Source: a virus
Reading direction: 5' to 3' (one strand)
Virus record (IMG/VR): IMGVR_UViG_3300010354_009484
Location: 1-27,256 of that record
DNA: 27,256 bases
The notes under the pieces are model-generated. The model did not search any database, had not been told where the DNA came from, and saw only the letters and a list, made by a program, of their open reading frames with translations. Shown in pieces: positions 6,825-15,445 of this stretch; position 1 is the first letter of the stretch, and each line of letters opens with the position of its first letter. A program made the translations under genes and the position numbers.

Positions 6825-7090
6825 TGTCAAAAGCTTGGCGTTTTGTTAAATGGTATGTAGCAAAAACATCTTGGTCCGAATATGTAATGTTTATAGCATG
6901 GGGTGCATTCGTATTTGGTATAGCTGCCAAAGAAGGGGTTGCAAAAGACGTGGCACTGATCTTGGCTTTAACAATAGCCGCCGGCGCAATACTAAAATTT
7001 TTATGGTGGGGAGTCCGAGAAGTTTGGTCTGACTTTAAAAAACATGACAATCAAGTATTTGAAATATTAAAAAAGGATGACATCAAATGA
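6824..7090 (+). CDS. Small membrane protein, 88 aa
   Basis: Not recognised. The ATG overlaps the VWA gene stop (TAATG), so that start is preferred over in-frame upstream codons. Two hydrophobic segments, about residues 20-34 and 41-60, are separated by a short charged loop (AAKEGVAKD). A Trp/Lys-rich N-terminus and a charged C-terminal helix flank them, giving a likely two-span hairpin in the inner membrane. Coupling to the MoxR/VWA genes suggests it could anchor that complex at the membrane; this is inference from position. Confidence 0.65.
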   Translation: MSKAWRFVKWYVAKTSWSEYVMFIAWGAFVFGIAAKEGVAKDVALILALTIAAGAILKFLWWGVREVWSDFKKHDNQVFEILKKDDIK

Positions 7091-7305
7091 TAGTAGAACT
7101 TAATGGTGAGGCAGTAGACGGTATTATAAAAAGTATTCTTATTCAAGATTACAAAAATCTTTGTTCGGATATCCTCAACCTAGAGTCAGCTAAAGAGTTG
7201 CCACAGTACAAGCAAGAGGATCTCGTGGCCAACCGTGAATATAAAAATGCCATGGAGAAGCTAATGGAATATTACATTGGTTTTAACTGGCAAAAAGAAA
7301 TTTGA
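7087..7305 (+). CDS. Hypothetical protein, 72 aa
   Basis: Not recognised. ATGA overlap with the upstream membrane protein. Acidic, mostly helical: after a short beta start (MIVELNGEAVDGII) come two helices, with KNAMEKLMEYYIGFNWQ at the end. No membrane segment. Small phage proteins of this shape are often protein-binding, but there is no direct clue here. Confidence 0.6.
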   Translation: MIVELNGEAVDGIIKSILIQDYKNLCSDILNLESAKELPQYKQEDLVANREYKNAMEKLMEYYIGFNWQKEI

Positions 7306-7315
7306 AAGGATAGTT

Positions 7316-7603
7316 ATGGAACCAGTGAACTTTGGAGAAATTAAAGCCAGTAAAAAAGTAAAAAAATTAATCTATGAATTGCAAGAGCGACTATTGCTAA
7401 CCGAAGATGCGTTAGAAGACATTACTCGTGCAGCCGAGATTGTAGAAGTCACCGGACAGCGTGAAATTTTAAGCACCTGGATTGAACAGTCAAACGAATT
7501 TTTAAAAGATCGTGTTGTACGTCCTGATAGCAGTGTGAGTGCCGATCAACAAAAGATAGTTGTAGTCACAGACGAAACCACGAGTAATAAGAATGTTACG
7601 TGA
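7316..7603 (+). CDS. Hypothetical helical protein, 95 aa
   Basis: Not recognised. Start at 7316 is chosen because GAAAGG lies 6-11 nt upstream, whereas the longer frame from 7277 would overlap the previous gene by 29 nt. Residues about 10-72 are a helical, charged region (KKVKKLIYELQERLLLTEDA), possibly coiled coil, followed by a Ser/Asp/Thr-rich tail. It overlaps the next gene by 11 nt. Confidence 0.6.
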   Translation: MEPVNFGEIKASKKVKKLIYELQERLLLTEDALEDITRAAEIVEVTGQREILSTWIEQSNEFLKDRVVRPDSSVSADQQKIVVVTDETTSNKNVT

Positions 7604-7877
7604 CGGCGAAGCCAATCCATTGACAGTACACGGGCTAAGAGAATTGTCTCATTGCCCTCCTCATTTTGTGCAAGTACGTTTCGAACTGCGCAACAGTCAC
7701 AAGCAAGTGTCTGATTGGATTTGGGAAAATCTCCAAGGACGTTTTTGGATCGGAGATTTATACCATCCAACAGACACAGGATCTATTGCTATGACTGCCT
7801 GTGCAGCTTTTGAACTACCCGGCGAAGCCAGCATGTTTAGTCTCTGCTTGGATCAAATCCAAATATCCTATTACTAA
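7593..7877 (+). CDS. Hypothetical protein, 94 aa
   Basis: Not recognised. It starts inside the last codons of the previous gene. Aromatic-rich, with HFVQVRFELRNSHKQVSDWI, then GRFWIGDLYHP and a Cys/Ala segment AMTACAAFELPGEASMF; it reads as an alternating beta fold. Last gene before a 56-nt gap that holds a weak AT-rich box. Confidence 0.6.
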   Translation: MLRDGEANPLTVHGLRELSHCPPHFVQVRFELRNSHKQVSDWIWENLQGRFWIGDLYHPTDTGSIAMTACAAFELPGEASMFSLCLDQIQISYY

Positions 7878-7933
7878 AAAAATTTAAGCGATCATATCTC
7901 CGTTAAATATATGTAACTTTAATGGAGAAAAAA

Positions 7934-8155
7934 ATGGATGAGAATCCGCAACCAATCGAACAACCCAGTCTAGCATTATCCGACCTGGTATTGCTTCTAA
8001 ATCTAATCAGAATAACCAGTGAACGCGGTGCTATCAAGGCAGACGAACTAAGTGCTGTTGGCGCTGTTTATGATAAACTTTTCAAATTTTTAGAAGCAAG
8101 TGGTGCCATAAATAAACAAGCACCGGCCGAACAGCCCGCTGACCCGTCTGAATAA
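7934..8155 (+). CDS. Hypothetical small protein, 73 aa
   Basis: Not recognised. The ATG at 7934 is chosen because GGAG at 7924-7927 is a good Shine-Dalgarno for it; an in-frame ATG at 7922 would overlap that site. Residues about 14-55 are helical (LALSDLVLLLNLIRITSERG, then ELSAVGAVYDKLFKFLEASG). The C-terminus is Pro/Ala/Glu-rich and probably unstructured. Confidence 0.65.
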   Translation: MDENPQPIEQPSLALSDLVLLLNLIRITSERGAIKADELSAVGAVYDKLFKFLEASGAINKQAPAEQPADPSE

Positions 8156-8172
8156 AATCAAGGAGAAATAAA

Positions 8173-8850
8173 ATGTTAAAACATGTCGGTAAACATAACG
8201 ACAAGCGATGCGTTATCGTTTTTAGAAAAATTCCAGAATTAGAACACATGGCCTTAATTGTCTACAGTGATCTGTTGCCACGAATGGTCCATGATGAAAT
8301 TATGAAGGCAGTGGAAAGCCCACAAGGACAGGCTGCTGTGGAAATAAGCGATGTTCTGTTTAGAACTATAATGGCAGACGGTACCAACTGTCTAGAAAGC
8401 CTACATCGAAATGGACTGATGAAGAAAGTGCCAACCAATCAGGTCTTGGTGAATCCTACTTCCACTTCAAGTGTAAGATTAGATGAGCTCAATGATATCT
8501 TGGATGAAATGGCCAAGGGAGAAGAAGCATTAAAACGTTTACAAGATCTTGATTCCAATCGCGGAATATCAGGAAAAACTGCTCCAAGAAAAGCAGAAAT
8601 TCAAGAATTAGGCGAAAGAAAAACAAGAGAAGCACAAGGCAATACAAGTGCAGCAGAAATGTTATCCGGAATGTTAAGTGACAGCGACATAGCTACACAG
8701 AGAATGGAACAAGCTCAAAAAATGGAAGCAACTGCGCAGCAGTTGTTGGCCGAGGCAGCTAGATTGAAACAAGAAGCAGAGACACTAAGTCCAAAGGTAA
8801 ACGATGCCGGAAAAACCAAAAAAGTCACGTCCAAAAAGCAAACGGCTTAA
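8173..8850 (+). CDS. Hypothetical protein with coiled-coil tail, 225 aa
   Basis: Not recognised. A good Shine-Dalgarno, AAGGAGAA, lies just upstream. Residues 1-100 form a mixed domain starting MLKHVGKHNDKRCVIVFRKI, with a DLLPRMVHDEIMKAVES helix. Residues about 100-215 are charged and helical with long Gln/Ala/Glu stretches (KMEATAQQLLAEAARLKQEA), a probable coiled coil. The end is Lys-rich. A scaffold or virion-accessory role would fit the shape, but nothing confirms it. The last 47 nt overlap the next gene. Confidence 0.7.
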   Translation: MLKHVGKHNDKRCVIVFRKIPELEHMALIVYSDLLPRMVHDEIMKAVESPQGQAAVEISDVLFRTIMADGTNCLESLHRNGLMKKVPTNQVLVNPTSTSSVRLDELNDILDEMAKGEEALKRLQDLDSNRGISGKTAPRKAEIQELGERKTREAQGNTSAAEMLSGMLSDSDIATQRMEQAQKMEATAQQLLAEAARLKQEAETLSPKVNDAGKTKKVTSKKQTA

Positions 8851-9142
8851 TTTAAATACCAAATCCCAATGGGAGTCTATTTTAAAAAGTGTAGAAAAAA
8901 AAGAAGTTCCAATTCAAATGTTAAACAGTCTGTCAGTGAATCTCAAAGATGGCAGTACTGTTAACATTAATATCAAGGAACTAATTGACGAAGGCAATGA
9001 TCCAGACGAACTTGAAATCACAATCAAACAAAAATTAAAAGCCCTCGACAATATCATCACTGATATAGATTTCTATATCAGTGTCACGGCTGTTCAAAAA
9101 ATTGTGCAACCGGCCACAGATGAAATTTTAAAAAACTTATGA
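8804..9142 (+). CDS. Hypothetical protein, 112 aa
   Basis: Not recognised. It starts 47 nt inside the upstream gene; AAAGGT at 8793-8798 could serve as ribosome site. The first 17 residues are very basic (KPKKSRPKSKR). The rest has a beta hairpin (SLSVNLKDGSTVNINIKELI), an acidic loop and a long helix. The stop overlaps the DHFR start by 4 nt, so it is co-translated with folate/thymidylate genes, although nothing ties it to that pathway. Confidence 0.65.
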   Translation: MPEKPKKSRPKSKRLNLNTKSQWESILKSVEKKEVPIQMLNSLSVNLKDGSTVNINIKELIDEGNDPDELEITIKQKLKALDNIITDIDFYISVTAVQKIVQPATDEILKNL

Positions 9143-9648
9143 TTTGTACAATATTTGCCACCGACCAAGCAGGCACATTTGGTAATCGTGGCACATTACC
9201 ATGGCCAATCGATCCCGAAGATATGGCCTGGTTTCGTGAACATACAGTTAATCAAGTTGTTGTAATGGGCAGGCGTACATGGGACGATCCTAAAATGCGA
9301 AAGCCCTTACCAGATAGGATAAACTGTGTAATCAGCAGTAAACCAATTGAAGGTTATCCCAATGTGCGTAGATTATCGGGCGATTACAAAAAACAGATAC
9401 GTGAACTTCAAACACTGTTTCCAAACAAAAATATCTTTATAATTGGTGGGCCTGATATTATTATGGAATGTAAAGATTTAATCGACTATGCCTATGTGAC
9501 TCACCGAAAAGGTGCAGCGTTTAGTGATGTTAGAATTGATCTTCGTTCATTTATGGTTGGAATGCGCATCACAAGCAGTAGACCTAGCACAGATAAAATG
9601 TTAAACTTTAGTATCTATAAAAACGTAGATATCTTTAGACCTTTATAA
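9139..9648 (+). CDS. folA: Dihydrofolate reductase
   Basis: 169 aa, the usual DHFR length. It reduces dihydrofolate to tetrahydrofolate with NADPH, needed because thymidylate synthase produces dihydrofolate. Motifs: GNRGTLPWPIDPEDMAWF at residues 15-32, with the catalytic acid equivalent to E. coli Asp27 at D28; VVMGRRTWDD; CVISSKP; and IFIIGGPDII for the cofactor site. ATGA overlap upstream, and its TAA is directly followed by the thyA ATG with no gap, so the two enzymes of the cycle are made together. Confidence 0.93.
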   Translation: MICTIFATDQAGTFGNRGTLPWPIDPEDMAWFREHTVNQVVVMGRRTWDDPKMRKPLPDRINCVISSKPIEGYPNVRRLSGDYKKQIRELQTLFPNKNIFIIGGPDIIMECKDLIDYAYVTHRKGAAFSDVRIDLRSFMVGMRITSSRPSTDKMLNFSIYKNVDIFRPL

Positions 9649-10566
9649 ATGGAACAACAATATTTAGATGCATTACGTGATGTTTTAGAAACAGGCACAC
9701 GTAGAGACGATCGTACTGGCGTAGGTACCATAAGCAAATTTGGTATGCAACAACGGTATGATTTAAGCAAAGGTTTTCCTGCTGTAACTACTAAAAAACT
9801 TGCTTGGCGAAGTGTTGTAGGCGAACTACTCTGGATGATCGAAGGATCAGGTGACGAACGTAGGCTAGCAGAGATTACTCATGGTAGCCGAGATGGTACT
9901 GTTACTATATGGACTCCTAATGCACTTGCACCCTACTGGAAACCCAAGGCCAAATTCGAAGGCGACTTAGGTCGTGTGTATGGAGTACAATGGCGACATT
10001 GGCGTACTATTAAACCTAGAGAAAAAGAAGGAACATTCCGAGATAGTTTTGGCGTTACGTATCGTCGTGTGGGTAACAATGTTGAAGTACGAGAAATTGA
10101 TCAATTGACAGCATTAATTGAAGGTATTCGATCAGATCCGTACGGCCGTAGACACATATTAACCGCATGGAATCCCGGCGAATTAGAAGCCATGGCTTTG
10201 CCTCCTTGTCATTGCTTTGCACAGTTTTATGTGTCAGACGGAAAGTTGTCGTGCCAGATGTATCAGCGTTCTTGTGATATGTTCTTGGGTGTTCCCTTTA
10301 ACATAGCGAGCTATAGTTTACTGACACACATGATTGCTCATGTGTGCGGTCTTCAGGTAGGCGAGTTTGTTCACGTACTCGGCGATGCACACATATATCT
10401 GGATCATGTAGAACAGGTAAAAGAACAGCTAAAGCGTGAACCATTACCTGCTCCACGACTATTATTAAGTCCAGGAATACAAGAAATCACAGAGTTTACA
10501 ATGGGTGACATTGTATTACATGACTATCAAAGTCATGACACTATAAAGGCTAAAATGGCAGTATGA
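9649..10566 (+). CDS. thyA: Thymidylate synthase (ThyA type)
   Basis: 305 aa. It methylates dUMP to dTMP using methylene-tetrahydrofolate. The catalytic Cys is C187 in LPPCHCFAQF; the phosphate-binding block YQRSCDMFLG and PFNIASY with N218 are intact. N218 matches the Asn that gives dUMP specificity (Asp in dCMP hydroxymethylases), so this enzyme should make dTMP, not hydroxymethyl-dCMP. It is longer than the 264-aa E. coli enzyme because of an insertion around residues 105-155. It follows folA without a gap and overlaps the next gene by 4 nt. Together with dCMP deaminase (16577-17230) it completes dTMP synthesis. Confidence 0.95.
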   Translation: MEQQYLDALRDVLETGTRRDDRTGVGTISKFGMQQRYDLSKGFPAVTTKKLAWRSVVGELLWMIEGSGDERRLAEITHGSRDGTVTIWTPNALAPYWKPKAKFEGDLGRVYGVQWRHWRTIKPREKEGTFRDSFGVTYRRVGNNVEVREIDQLTALIEGIRSDPYGRRHILTAWNPGELEAMALPPCHCFAQFYVSDGKLSCQMYQRSCDMFLGVPFNIASYSLLTHMIAHVCGLQVGEFVHVLGDAHIYLDHVEQVKEQLKREPLPAPRLLLSPGIQEITEFTMGDIVLHDYQSHDTIKAKMAV

Positions 10567-10793
10567 TACTGCATGAATTTAGTATGCCGGATGTTGAGGA
10601 TCCTTATCTTTATGCAGGATTTCCTATAGGCGAATGGCAACAAACTGAACATGGAAAATGGGTAATGGCCAATGTTACAGAACAACCTGTGTTCCATGTC
10701 GTGCCAGATCCTAACACACTGGGATATCGAGTAGTAATAACAGGGAATCTTAGTCCCGAAGCAGCGACTTACTTTAGACTAAAATATAAATGA
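10563..10793 (+). CDS. Hypothetical protein, 76 aa
   Basis: Not recognised. ATGA overlaps on both sides, between thyA and the epimerase gene. A small acidic protein with several Pro and aromatic residues (DPYLYAGFPIGEWQQTEHGK) and a beta-like C-terminal half. No membrane segment. Position hints at nothing specific. Confidence 0.6.
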   Translation: MILHEFSMPDVEDPYLYAGFPIGEWQQTEHGKWVMANVTEQPVFHVVPDPNTLGYRVVITGNLSPEAATYFRLKYK

Positions 10794-11764
10794 AAATATT
10801 TATAACAGGTGCCGGTGGCTTTATTGGACATAACGTTGTACGTTTTTTTGAACAACGTGCTATTGAGTGTTTTGGAATTGACAATCGAACCACATATGGA
10901 TTCGTTCCACAGGAAGAATTGGATTATCTTTTAAAAGAAAGATTTAAAAGAATACGTGCTATTCCTCTTGTGGCAGATATTAGAAATACAGACGACATCA
11001 GAAGTAGAATAGGTATTTTTAATTGCGACACCGTGGTTCACTTGGCCAGTTTTCCAAGACAAAAAATAGTTGCTCAGAATCCGGTGGTTGCCAGTGAAGT
11101 CATGAGTACTGGATTAATCAATCTATTAGAAGCAGCTCGATTTAACAAAATCAAAAGATTCGTTTATATAAGTTCTAGTATGGTGTACGGAGACTTTGAA
11201 TCAGATGTTACCGAAGATACTGTGTGTCAGCCAATTGGCCAATACGGGATCATGAAATACATGGGCGAAAAACTTGTAGAAGATTATGCTCGACAATACG
11301 GATTTGAATATGTGATCATTCGACCCAGTGCTGTATATGGCGAATTGGATGTGGAAGATCGTGTGGTATCAAAATTTATGCTAGGTGCCATGCGAGGTGA
11401 CGTTTTAAAAGTCAAAGGTGCCAACGAAGTACTTGACTTTACCTATGTACAAGATGCTGCCATGGGTATTGTGCAGGCCACTTTGAGCAAGAACAGTGCA
11501 AACAAAATTTACAATATCACACGCAGTTCAGAACAACAATACACATTAAAAGACGCAGCCGAACTGGCTATCAATATAGCCGGACAAGGCAGTTTACAGA
11601 TAGAAGATAGAGATTTGGCTTTTCCCAAGCGTGGTAGATTGAACATTGATCGTGCAATCAAAGACTTTAACTATGCCCCAACAGTAAACGTAGAAGAAGG
11701 ATTTTTTAAATATTATAACTGGTTCAAATCTTCTACTTACTGGCAACAAAAGTTATGCAAGTAA
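10790..11764 (+). CDS. NAD-dependent epimerase/dehydratase (extended SDR, nucleotide sugar)
   Basis: 324 aa, full length for the family. The N-terminal Rossmann motif GAGGFIG is at residues 7-13; an acidic residue after beta-2 (FGIDNRT) fits NAD use; VVHLASFPR, YISSSMVYGD and the catalytic Y152-x3-K156 follow; then RPSAVYG and VLDFTYVQDAA. These are typical of UDP/GDP-sugar 4-epimerases or 4,6-dehydratases. The coupled DegT-type aminotransferase downstream points to amino-sugar synthesis. The exact substrate cannot be read from sequence. Overlaps the upstream gene by 4 nt and the downstream gene by 10 nt. Confidence 0.9.
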   Translation: MKIFITGAGGFIGHNVVRFFEQRAIECFGIDNRTTYGFVPQEELDYLLKERFKRIRAIPLVADIRNTDDIRSRIGIFNCDTVVHLASFPRQKIVAQNPVVASEVMSTGLINLLEAARFNKIKRFVYISSSMVYGDFESDVTEDTVCQPIGQYGIMKYMGEKLVEDYARQYGFEYVIIRPSAVYGELDVEDRVVSKFMLGAMRGDVLKVKGANEVLDFTYVQDAAMGIVQATLSKNSANKIYNITRSSEQQYTLKDAAELAINIAGQGSLQIEDRDLAFPKRGRLNIDRAIKDFNYAPTVNVEEGFFKYYNWFKSSTYWQQKLCK

Positions 11765-12855
11765 TACCTTTCTTTGGTGTCGATAGGCAATATCGTAATC
11801 TTCGCGAAGAAATCTTAGACACCATAGACAGAGTATATTCCACTGGTCGTGTGTTAGATGGTGAATATACCAAGGAATTTGAAAGAAACATTGCTCGTCG
11901 TTGTCATCGCAGTTATGCTTTAGCAGTAAACTCAGGTACACAAGCATTGATATTTTCTCAGCAAGCAGCAGTATCAAACTCACCATATTCTGTTTTAATC
12001 CCCACTGTTAGTTTTGTAGCCACTATCAATAGTGTGTTAATGAATGGCTATACTCCTGTTTTTTGTGATATTGATCACAAAGGTTTACTAGACCTAGACA
12101 CTTACGAAAACAAATTAGATCTAAGTGTTGGTGCAGTTATGTATGTAAATTTGTTTGGTAATTGTATAGATTATGATAAATTTCGTATGCAAACAGAGTT
12201 CTTCAATGACAATTTAATTACCATTGAAGATGCTGCGCAAAGCTTTGGTGCAAGTTATAAAAATATACCCAGTGGTAAAATGGGCGATGTCAGTATACTA
12301 AGTTTTGATCCTACAAAAAATTTAAACAACTATGGATCCGGGGGCATGATACTTACAGATGATTTTGAAATTTACAGTAGATGTTTGGCTCTTAGAGATA
12401 ATGGAAAAATGTCACACGATGTTCCGGGAACTAATAGTAAAATGAACGAAAGTGACTGTGCTCAAATGTTGATAAAACTAAAGCACTTTGACAGCTGGCA
12501 GCAGCGTCGAGCGGAGATAGCCGATTACTATATTGATCAATTGTACCAATACTGCGATATTTTAGTGCCAAACAAAGATGTTACACATGCATGGCACAAA
12601 TTTGTACTGAGAACCAATAACAGAAATAGTTTAATGCATCATCTGAGTTTGGCCGGTATCGAAACTAAAATACATTACGAACATGCACTTTATGATTTGG
12701 GTGTAGGATTTAACTACATGGATTACAGTAAAGATCTGTATACAGAAACATCAGCATTTACGAGAGAATGTGTTAGTTTGCCTATATATCCTGAACTACA
12801 GGATACAGAAGTTGAAAAAATAGCGGCGCTGGTCAAAAGCTATCTGACTTATTGA
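11755..12855 (+). CDS. DegT/DnrJ/EryC1/StrS sugar aminotransferase
   Basis: 366 aa, PLP-dependent. It shows the N-terminal block STGRVLDGEYTKEFE, the NSGTQAL phosphate-binding loop, IEDAAQSFGA (the PLP-ring Asp) and the PLP-binding lysine K188 in FDPTKNLNNYGSGG, followed by LRDNGK. Members transfer an amino group to a keto sugar nucleotide, so it probably acts on the product of the upstream epimerase/dehydratase. Starts within the last 10 nt of that gene. Its 3' end overlaps the convergent large minus-strand gene by 23 nt. Confidence 0.92.
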   Translation: MQVIPFFGVDRQYRNLREEILDTIDRVYSTGRVLDGEYTKEFERNIARRCHRSYALAVNSGTQALIFSQQAAVSNSPYSVLIPTVSFVATINSVLMNGYTPVFCDIDHKGLLDLDTYENKLDLSVGAVMYVNLFGNCIDYDKFRMQTEFFNDNLITIEDAAQSFGASYKNIPSGKMGDVSILSFDPTKNLNNYGSGGMILTDDFEIYSRCLALRDNGKMSHDVPGTNSKMNESDCAQMLIKLKHFDSWQQRRAEIADYYIDQLYQYCDILVPNKDVTHAWHKFVLRTNNRNSLMHHLSLAGIETKIHYEHALYDLGVGFNYMDYSKDLYTETSAFTRECVSLPIYPELQDTEVEKIAALVKSYLTY

Positions 12856-15445
12856 ATCTATCTCGAAGCCAAACCCATTCAAAACTCAACATTAGTTTGT
12901 TGTAATCACCGTCAACTTCTTTGTAGTAACTGACAGCATCCTGAGCTCCACGCAAACACCAATCACTATAATCGCCTGATGCCACAGTCAACCATGTGTC
13001 CAGCCTGTGTTCAGTTTCTAGTGTAGGTTGTGTAGCCATAAAATGTTTTAACTTGACAACTTCTCTAAATGCTGTACGCCAGGTAGTCCACGGATCTTGA
13101 TTAAACTGTGCTACCCCACTCAGTAATGGCACACTCTCATGAGGCTGACTCAATGTGAAATCAATACCAGGATCGTTGTTTGCCAATACCAACTTTTTAT
13201 TGTAAGCAATCATGCCTTGATGTCCGTACTCGAGACCATTGACTGGATTACGAGCATTGAAGATATAATGCTTGGGCTCTTGCCAGTAATCAGGTTGCCA
13301 AGTTTCCCATGGAAATGTATTGCCGACCACTTGTAACTTTGCAAACACAGCAAAGAACCATGCGGTATCGCTAGCACGAGCCGCGGCCTGATAAGCAGCC
13401 ACACGACCGTTTATACCTCTAACCCATTTAACTGGCGCATTGGTCATATATTCAGTATGATGGAACATTAGTTCTTCATCAGGTTCTCCGTTACTAATGA
13501 ATACGATGTCTAGCGGTTGTGATTTATGTAAGACTACTGTTTCTTTATTGATGTATGGATAATCATACACCTGTGTTTTGAGGTAAGTCTTTACATCTCT
13601 GGGTATCAATGCGGTACCATGGGTAGTAGACAACGGTTCTGCTATTCTATCTTTGGCACTCCATAAACAAGGACTAGGCGGATAACATGGAGTCTCGTCT
13701 TGTTTATTAACAAAAATAGCATACGGAAAGTCAAAGGTAGTTGCCTTGATTGTATCTACAATAGTATCATCATCATACAAGATTTCTGGTACTTCGTATC
13801 TTGGTACCACTTGATCTTGACAGTAATTTATAACATTAAACCAATCGAGTATTTCTAGTTCATACATTTGTTTTTTGAATGAACCTACATGTATGTAAAA
13901 TGTGTCACCTCGTTTTTGTGTGCCGCTGGGAAACACATGAATCATTTCTGATTGCCAAGCTTCTGGATGCCAAGTAAAATCAAATTGTCTATAATCACAG
14001 ACGCTGTTTATGATCCATACATATTCTGTGTCGGCTGTAGACATTATTCTTTTAAATGTATCAAGATAGTTGTCTACAAATCTAGTTATTTTAATTTTAG
14101 GATATTCTTTTTGTAGAGCAGCAAGATGATGATTTTCATTACCATGGTCCACGTAGTATATGTTATTACCGTCACTGTCGGCATGAACCTGTTGATTACT
14201 GACAAAATTTAAACTAGGAAATTCTTTTATGCTCTTGGCCCATTTATTATTCCTTTCAAACTCCCATCGGTTAATAAGGAAAGTGTCACTCCATTTATTC
14301 CATTGACTAGGGAATATGTGTGTCATGCCATGTTGCCACGGGTCCGGTTGCCAATCAAAGTCAAATTGGTTATAATTATTTTTGCTACTTACGACCCAAA
14401 ATCTTGCAGTATTAGATCTTGCGCAGCATCTTGTAATAGTATCCATTATGCTATTTGCATGACGAATTCGCTGTATGTGTGGATACTTTTCTTTAAGTGT
14501 TTCATACCTAGACATACTGTTTGGATTATGATAATCTACATAAAAAATGTCTAATGTAGATAGTTTTGCACGTATATCTCCAACAAATTTTCTTTCTGTT
14601 GCTCCAGGTACATGATACTCAACGGTACTACTGCGTTCACCATCCCAGTGTTGATTACCAAACACATAGATATAAGGAGGATCGTGCGGATCGGGGCACC
14701 ACGAGAAATCAAACTCCACTGGTACATCACTATTGACTACCCAGTTGTCTTGTGTTGCAGGTAGTGTTGCCTGCGGCTCATATAGATACTTACGTTCTGT
14801 TGCTCCGGGTACATGATATTCCACTGTGGGCATTTGCTCGGGACTGTACCATTGATTACCAAATACATAAATGTAAGGAGGATCTTTGGGGTGAGGATGC
14901 CAATCAAAATCAAAACTTTCGATATTTACAAGGCATTTAAAATCTGCTTTATGTTCTTTATACTCTGCAACAATTTCATTTACATATTTTGTTTGAACAG
15001 CATTGTTAATACAAAATTTAGGTCCGCCCTCGGGATAAAACTTGGTCGGAAACTCGTAATTATAGGGCGGGTCAATTGAATTAGGATGCCAGGAAAAATC
15101 AAATAAAGCACTGTCAATGTTATCTGGTATTTGCCAATTTTCTTTACTTGGTAATCTTACTACTTTTTGCTCGTTTCTGAAATTATAAATTTTTTGATCA
15201 AGTGTATATTTGTTGGCCAAAAATACATCGCCGCATGGTTGCCATTGACTTGGAAAAACGTGTATATGATCTTGCTCCCAAGGCGGCGGTCTAAATTCAA
15301 AATCAAAATTGGTGTAATCGTTGTCACTATAAATAAACCAGTAGAACTTGGTTCTACTTAAATACCCTGCTTCTTCTAAACTGTTTGCAAATTTTTCATG
15401 TGCAAACAAATTAGGTTTTTTTCCAAAATAAAATATATCAAACAT
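12833..15445 (-). CDS. Large repeat protein, FDF-W-P modules, possible glycosyltransferase-like
   Basis: 870 aa. Seven copies of an FDF-x-W-x-P signature are visible, at about residues 47, 115, 178, 245, 361, 488 and 711 (the last degenerate, FPWETWQP). In full modules the signature comes after LDIFYVDYHNP-like and TARFWVVSS-like strands and before IFPSQW...DTFLINR, so the repeat unit is roughly 130 aa. LDIVFISNGEPDEELMFHH near 645 begins the last module. Strand, charged loop and Asp patterns resemble GT-A glycosyltransferase fragments, and the neighbours are sugar genes; this is inference. Residues 780-870 are a separate helical C-terminus. No signal peptide. The start codon overlaps that of the divergent gene; no clear Shine-Dalgarno is seen. 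Confidence 0.85.
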   Translation of the reverse strand: MFDIFYFGKKPNLFAHEKFANSLEEAGYLSRTKFYWFIYSDNDYTNFDFEFRPPPWEQDHIHVFPSQWQPCGDVFLANKYTLDQKIYNFRNEQKVVRLPSKENWQIPDNIDSALFDFSWHPNSIDPPYNYEFPTKFYPEGGPKFCINNAVQTKYVNEIVAEYKEHKADFKCLVNIESFDFDWHPHPKDPPYIYVFGNQWYSPEQMPTVEYHVPGATERKYLYEPQATLPATQDNWVVNSDVPVEFDFSWCPDPHDPPYIYVFGNQHWDGERSSTVEYHVPGATERKFVGDIRAKLSTLDIFYVDYHNPNSMSRYETLKEKYPHIQRIRHANSIMDTITRCCARSNTARFWVVSSKNNYNQFDFDWQPDPWQHGMTHIFPSQWNKWSDTFLINRWEFERNNKWAKSIKEFPSLNFVSNQQVHADSDGNNIYYVDHGNENHHLAALQKEYPKIKITRFVDNYLDTFKRIMSTADTEYVWIINSVCDYRQFDFTWHPEAWQSEMIHVFPSGTQKRGDTFYIHVGSFKKQMYELEILDWFNVINYCQDQVVPRYEVPEILYDDDTIVDTIKATTFDFPYAIFVNKQDETPCYPPSPCLWSAKDRIAEPLSTTHGTALIPRDVKTYLKTQVYDYPYINKETVVLHKSQPLDIVFISNGEPDEELMFHHTEYMTNAPVKWVRGINGRVAAYQAAARASDTAWFFAVFAKLQVVGNTFPWETWQPDYWQEPKHYIFNARNPVNGLEYGHQGMIAYNKKLVLANNDPGIDFTLSQPHESVPLLSGVAQFNQDPWTTWRTAFREVVKLKHFMATQPTLETEHRLDTWLTVASGDYSDWCLRGAQDAVSYYKEVDGDYNKLMLSFEWVWLRDRFNKSDSF
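14582..14914 (-). repeat. Internal duplication in the 870-aa gene
   Basis: Residues about 178-221 and 245-288 are near-identical: both have FDF-x-W, DPPYIYVFGNQ and TVEYHVPGATERK. The DNA is also closely similar (the segments near 14590-14640 and 14790-14830 share long runs). This suggests a recent tandem duplication of about 200 bp. Confidence 0.8.
15328..15335 (+). promoter_or_regulatory. T4-type late promoter for the plus-strand glycosyltransferase
   Basis: Exact TATAAATA on the plus strand, inside the opposite-strand 870-aa gene, 108 nt before the ATG at 15444. No other promoter can sit between the two divergent genes because their start codons overlap, so this is the best candidate for driving the 378-aa gene. 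Confidence 0.5.

Noticed and set aside
7878-7933. GTTAAATATA box before the 73-aa gene as late promoter
   Set aside because: Only partial match to TATAAATA; not enough to call.
9649-10566. dCMP hydroxymethylase instead of thymidylate synthase
   Set aside because: The residue that is Asp in hydroxymethylases is Asn here (N218 in PFNIASY).
10785-10792. TATAAATG as a late promoter for the epimerase
   Set aside because: It overlaps the ATG itself and encodes the end of the previous protein.
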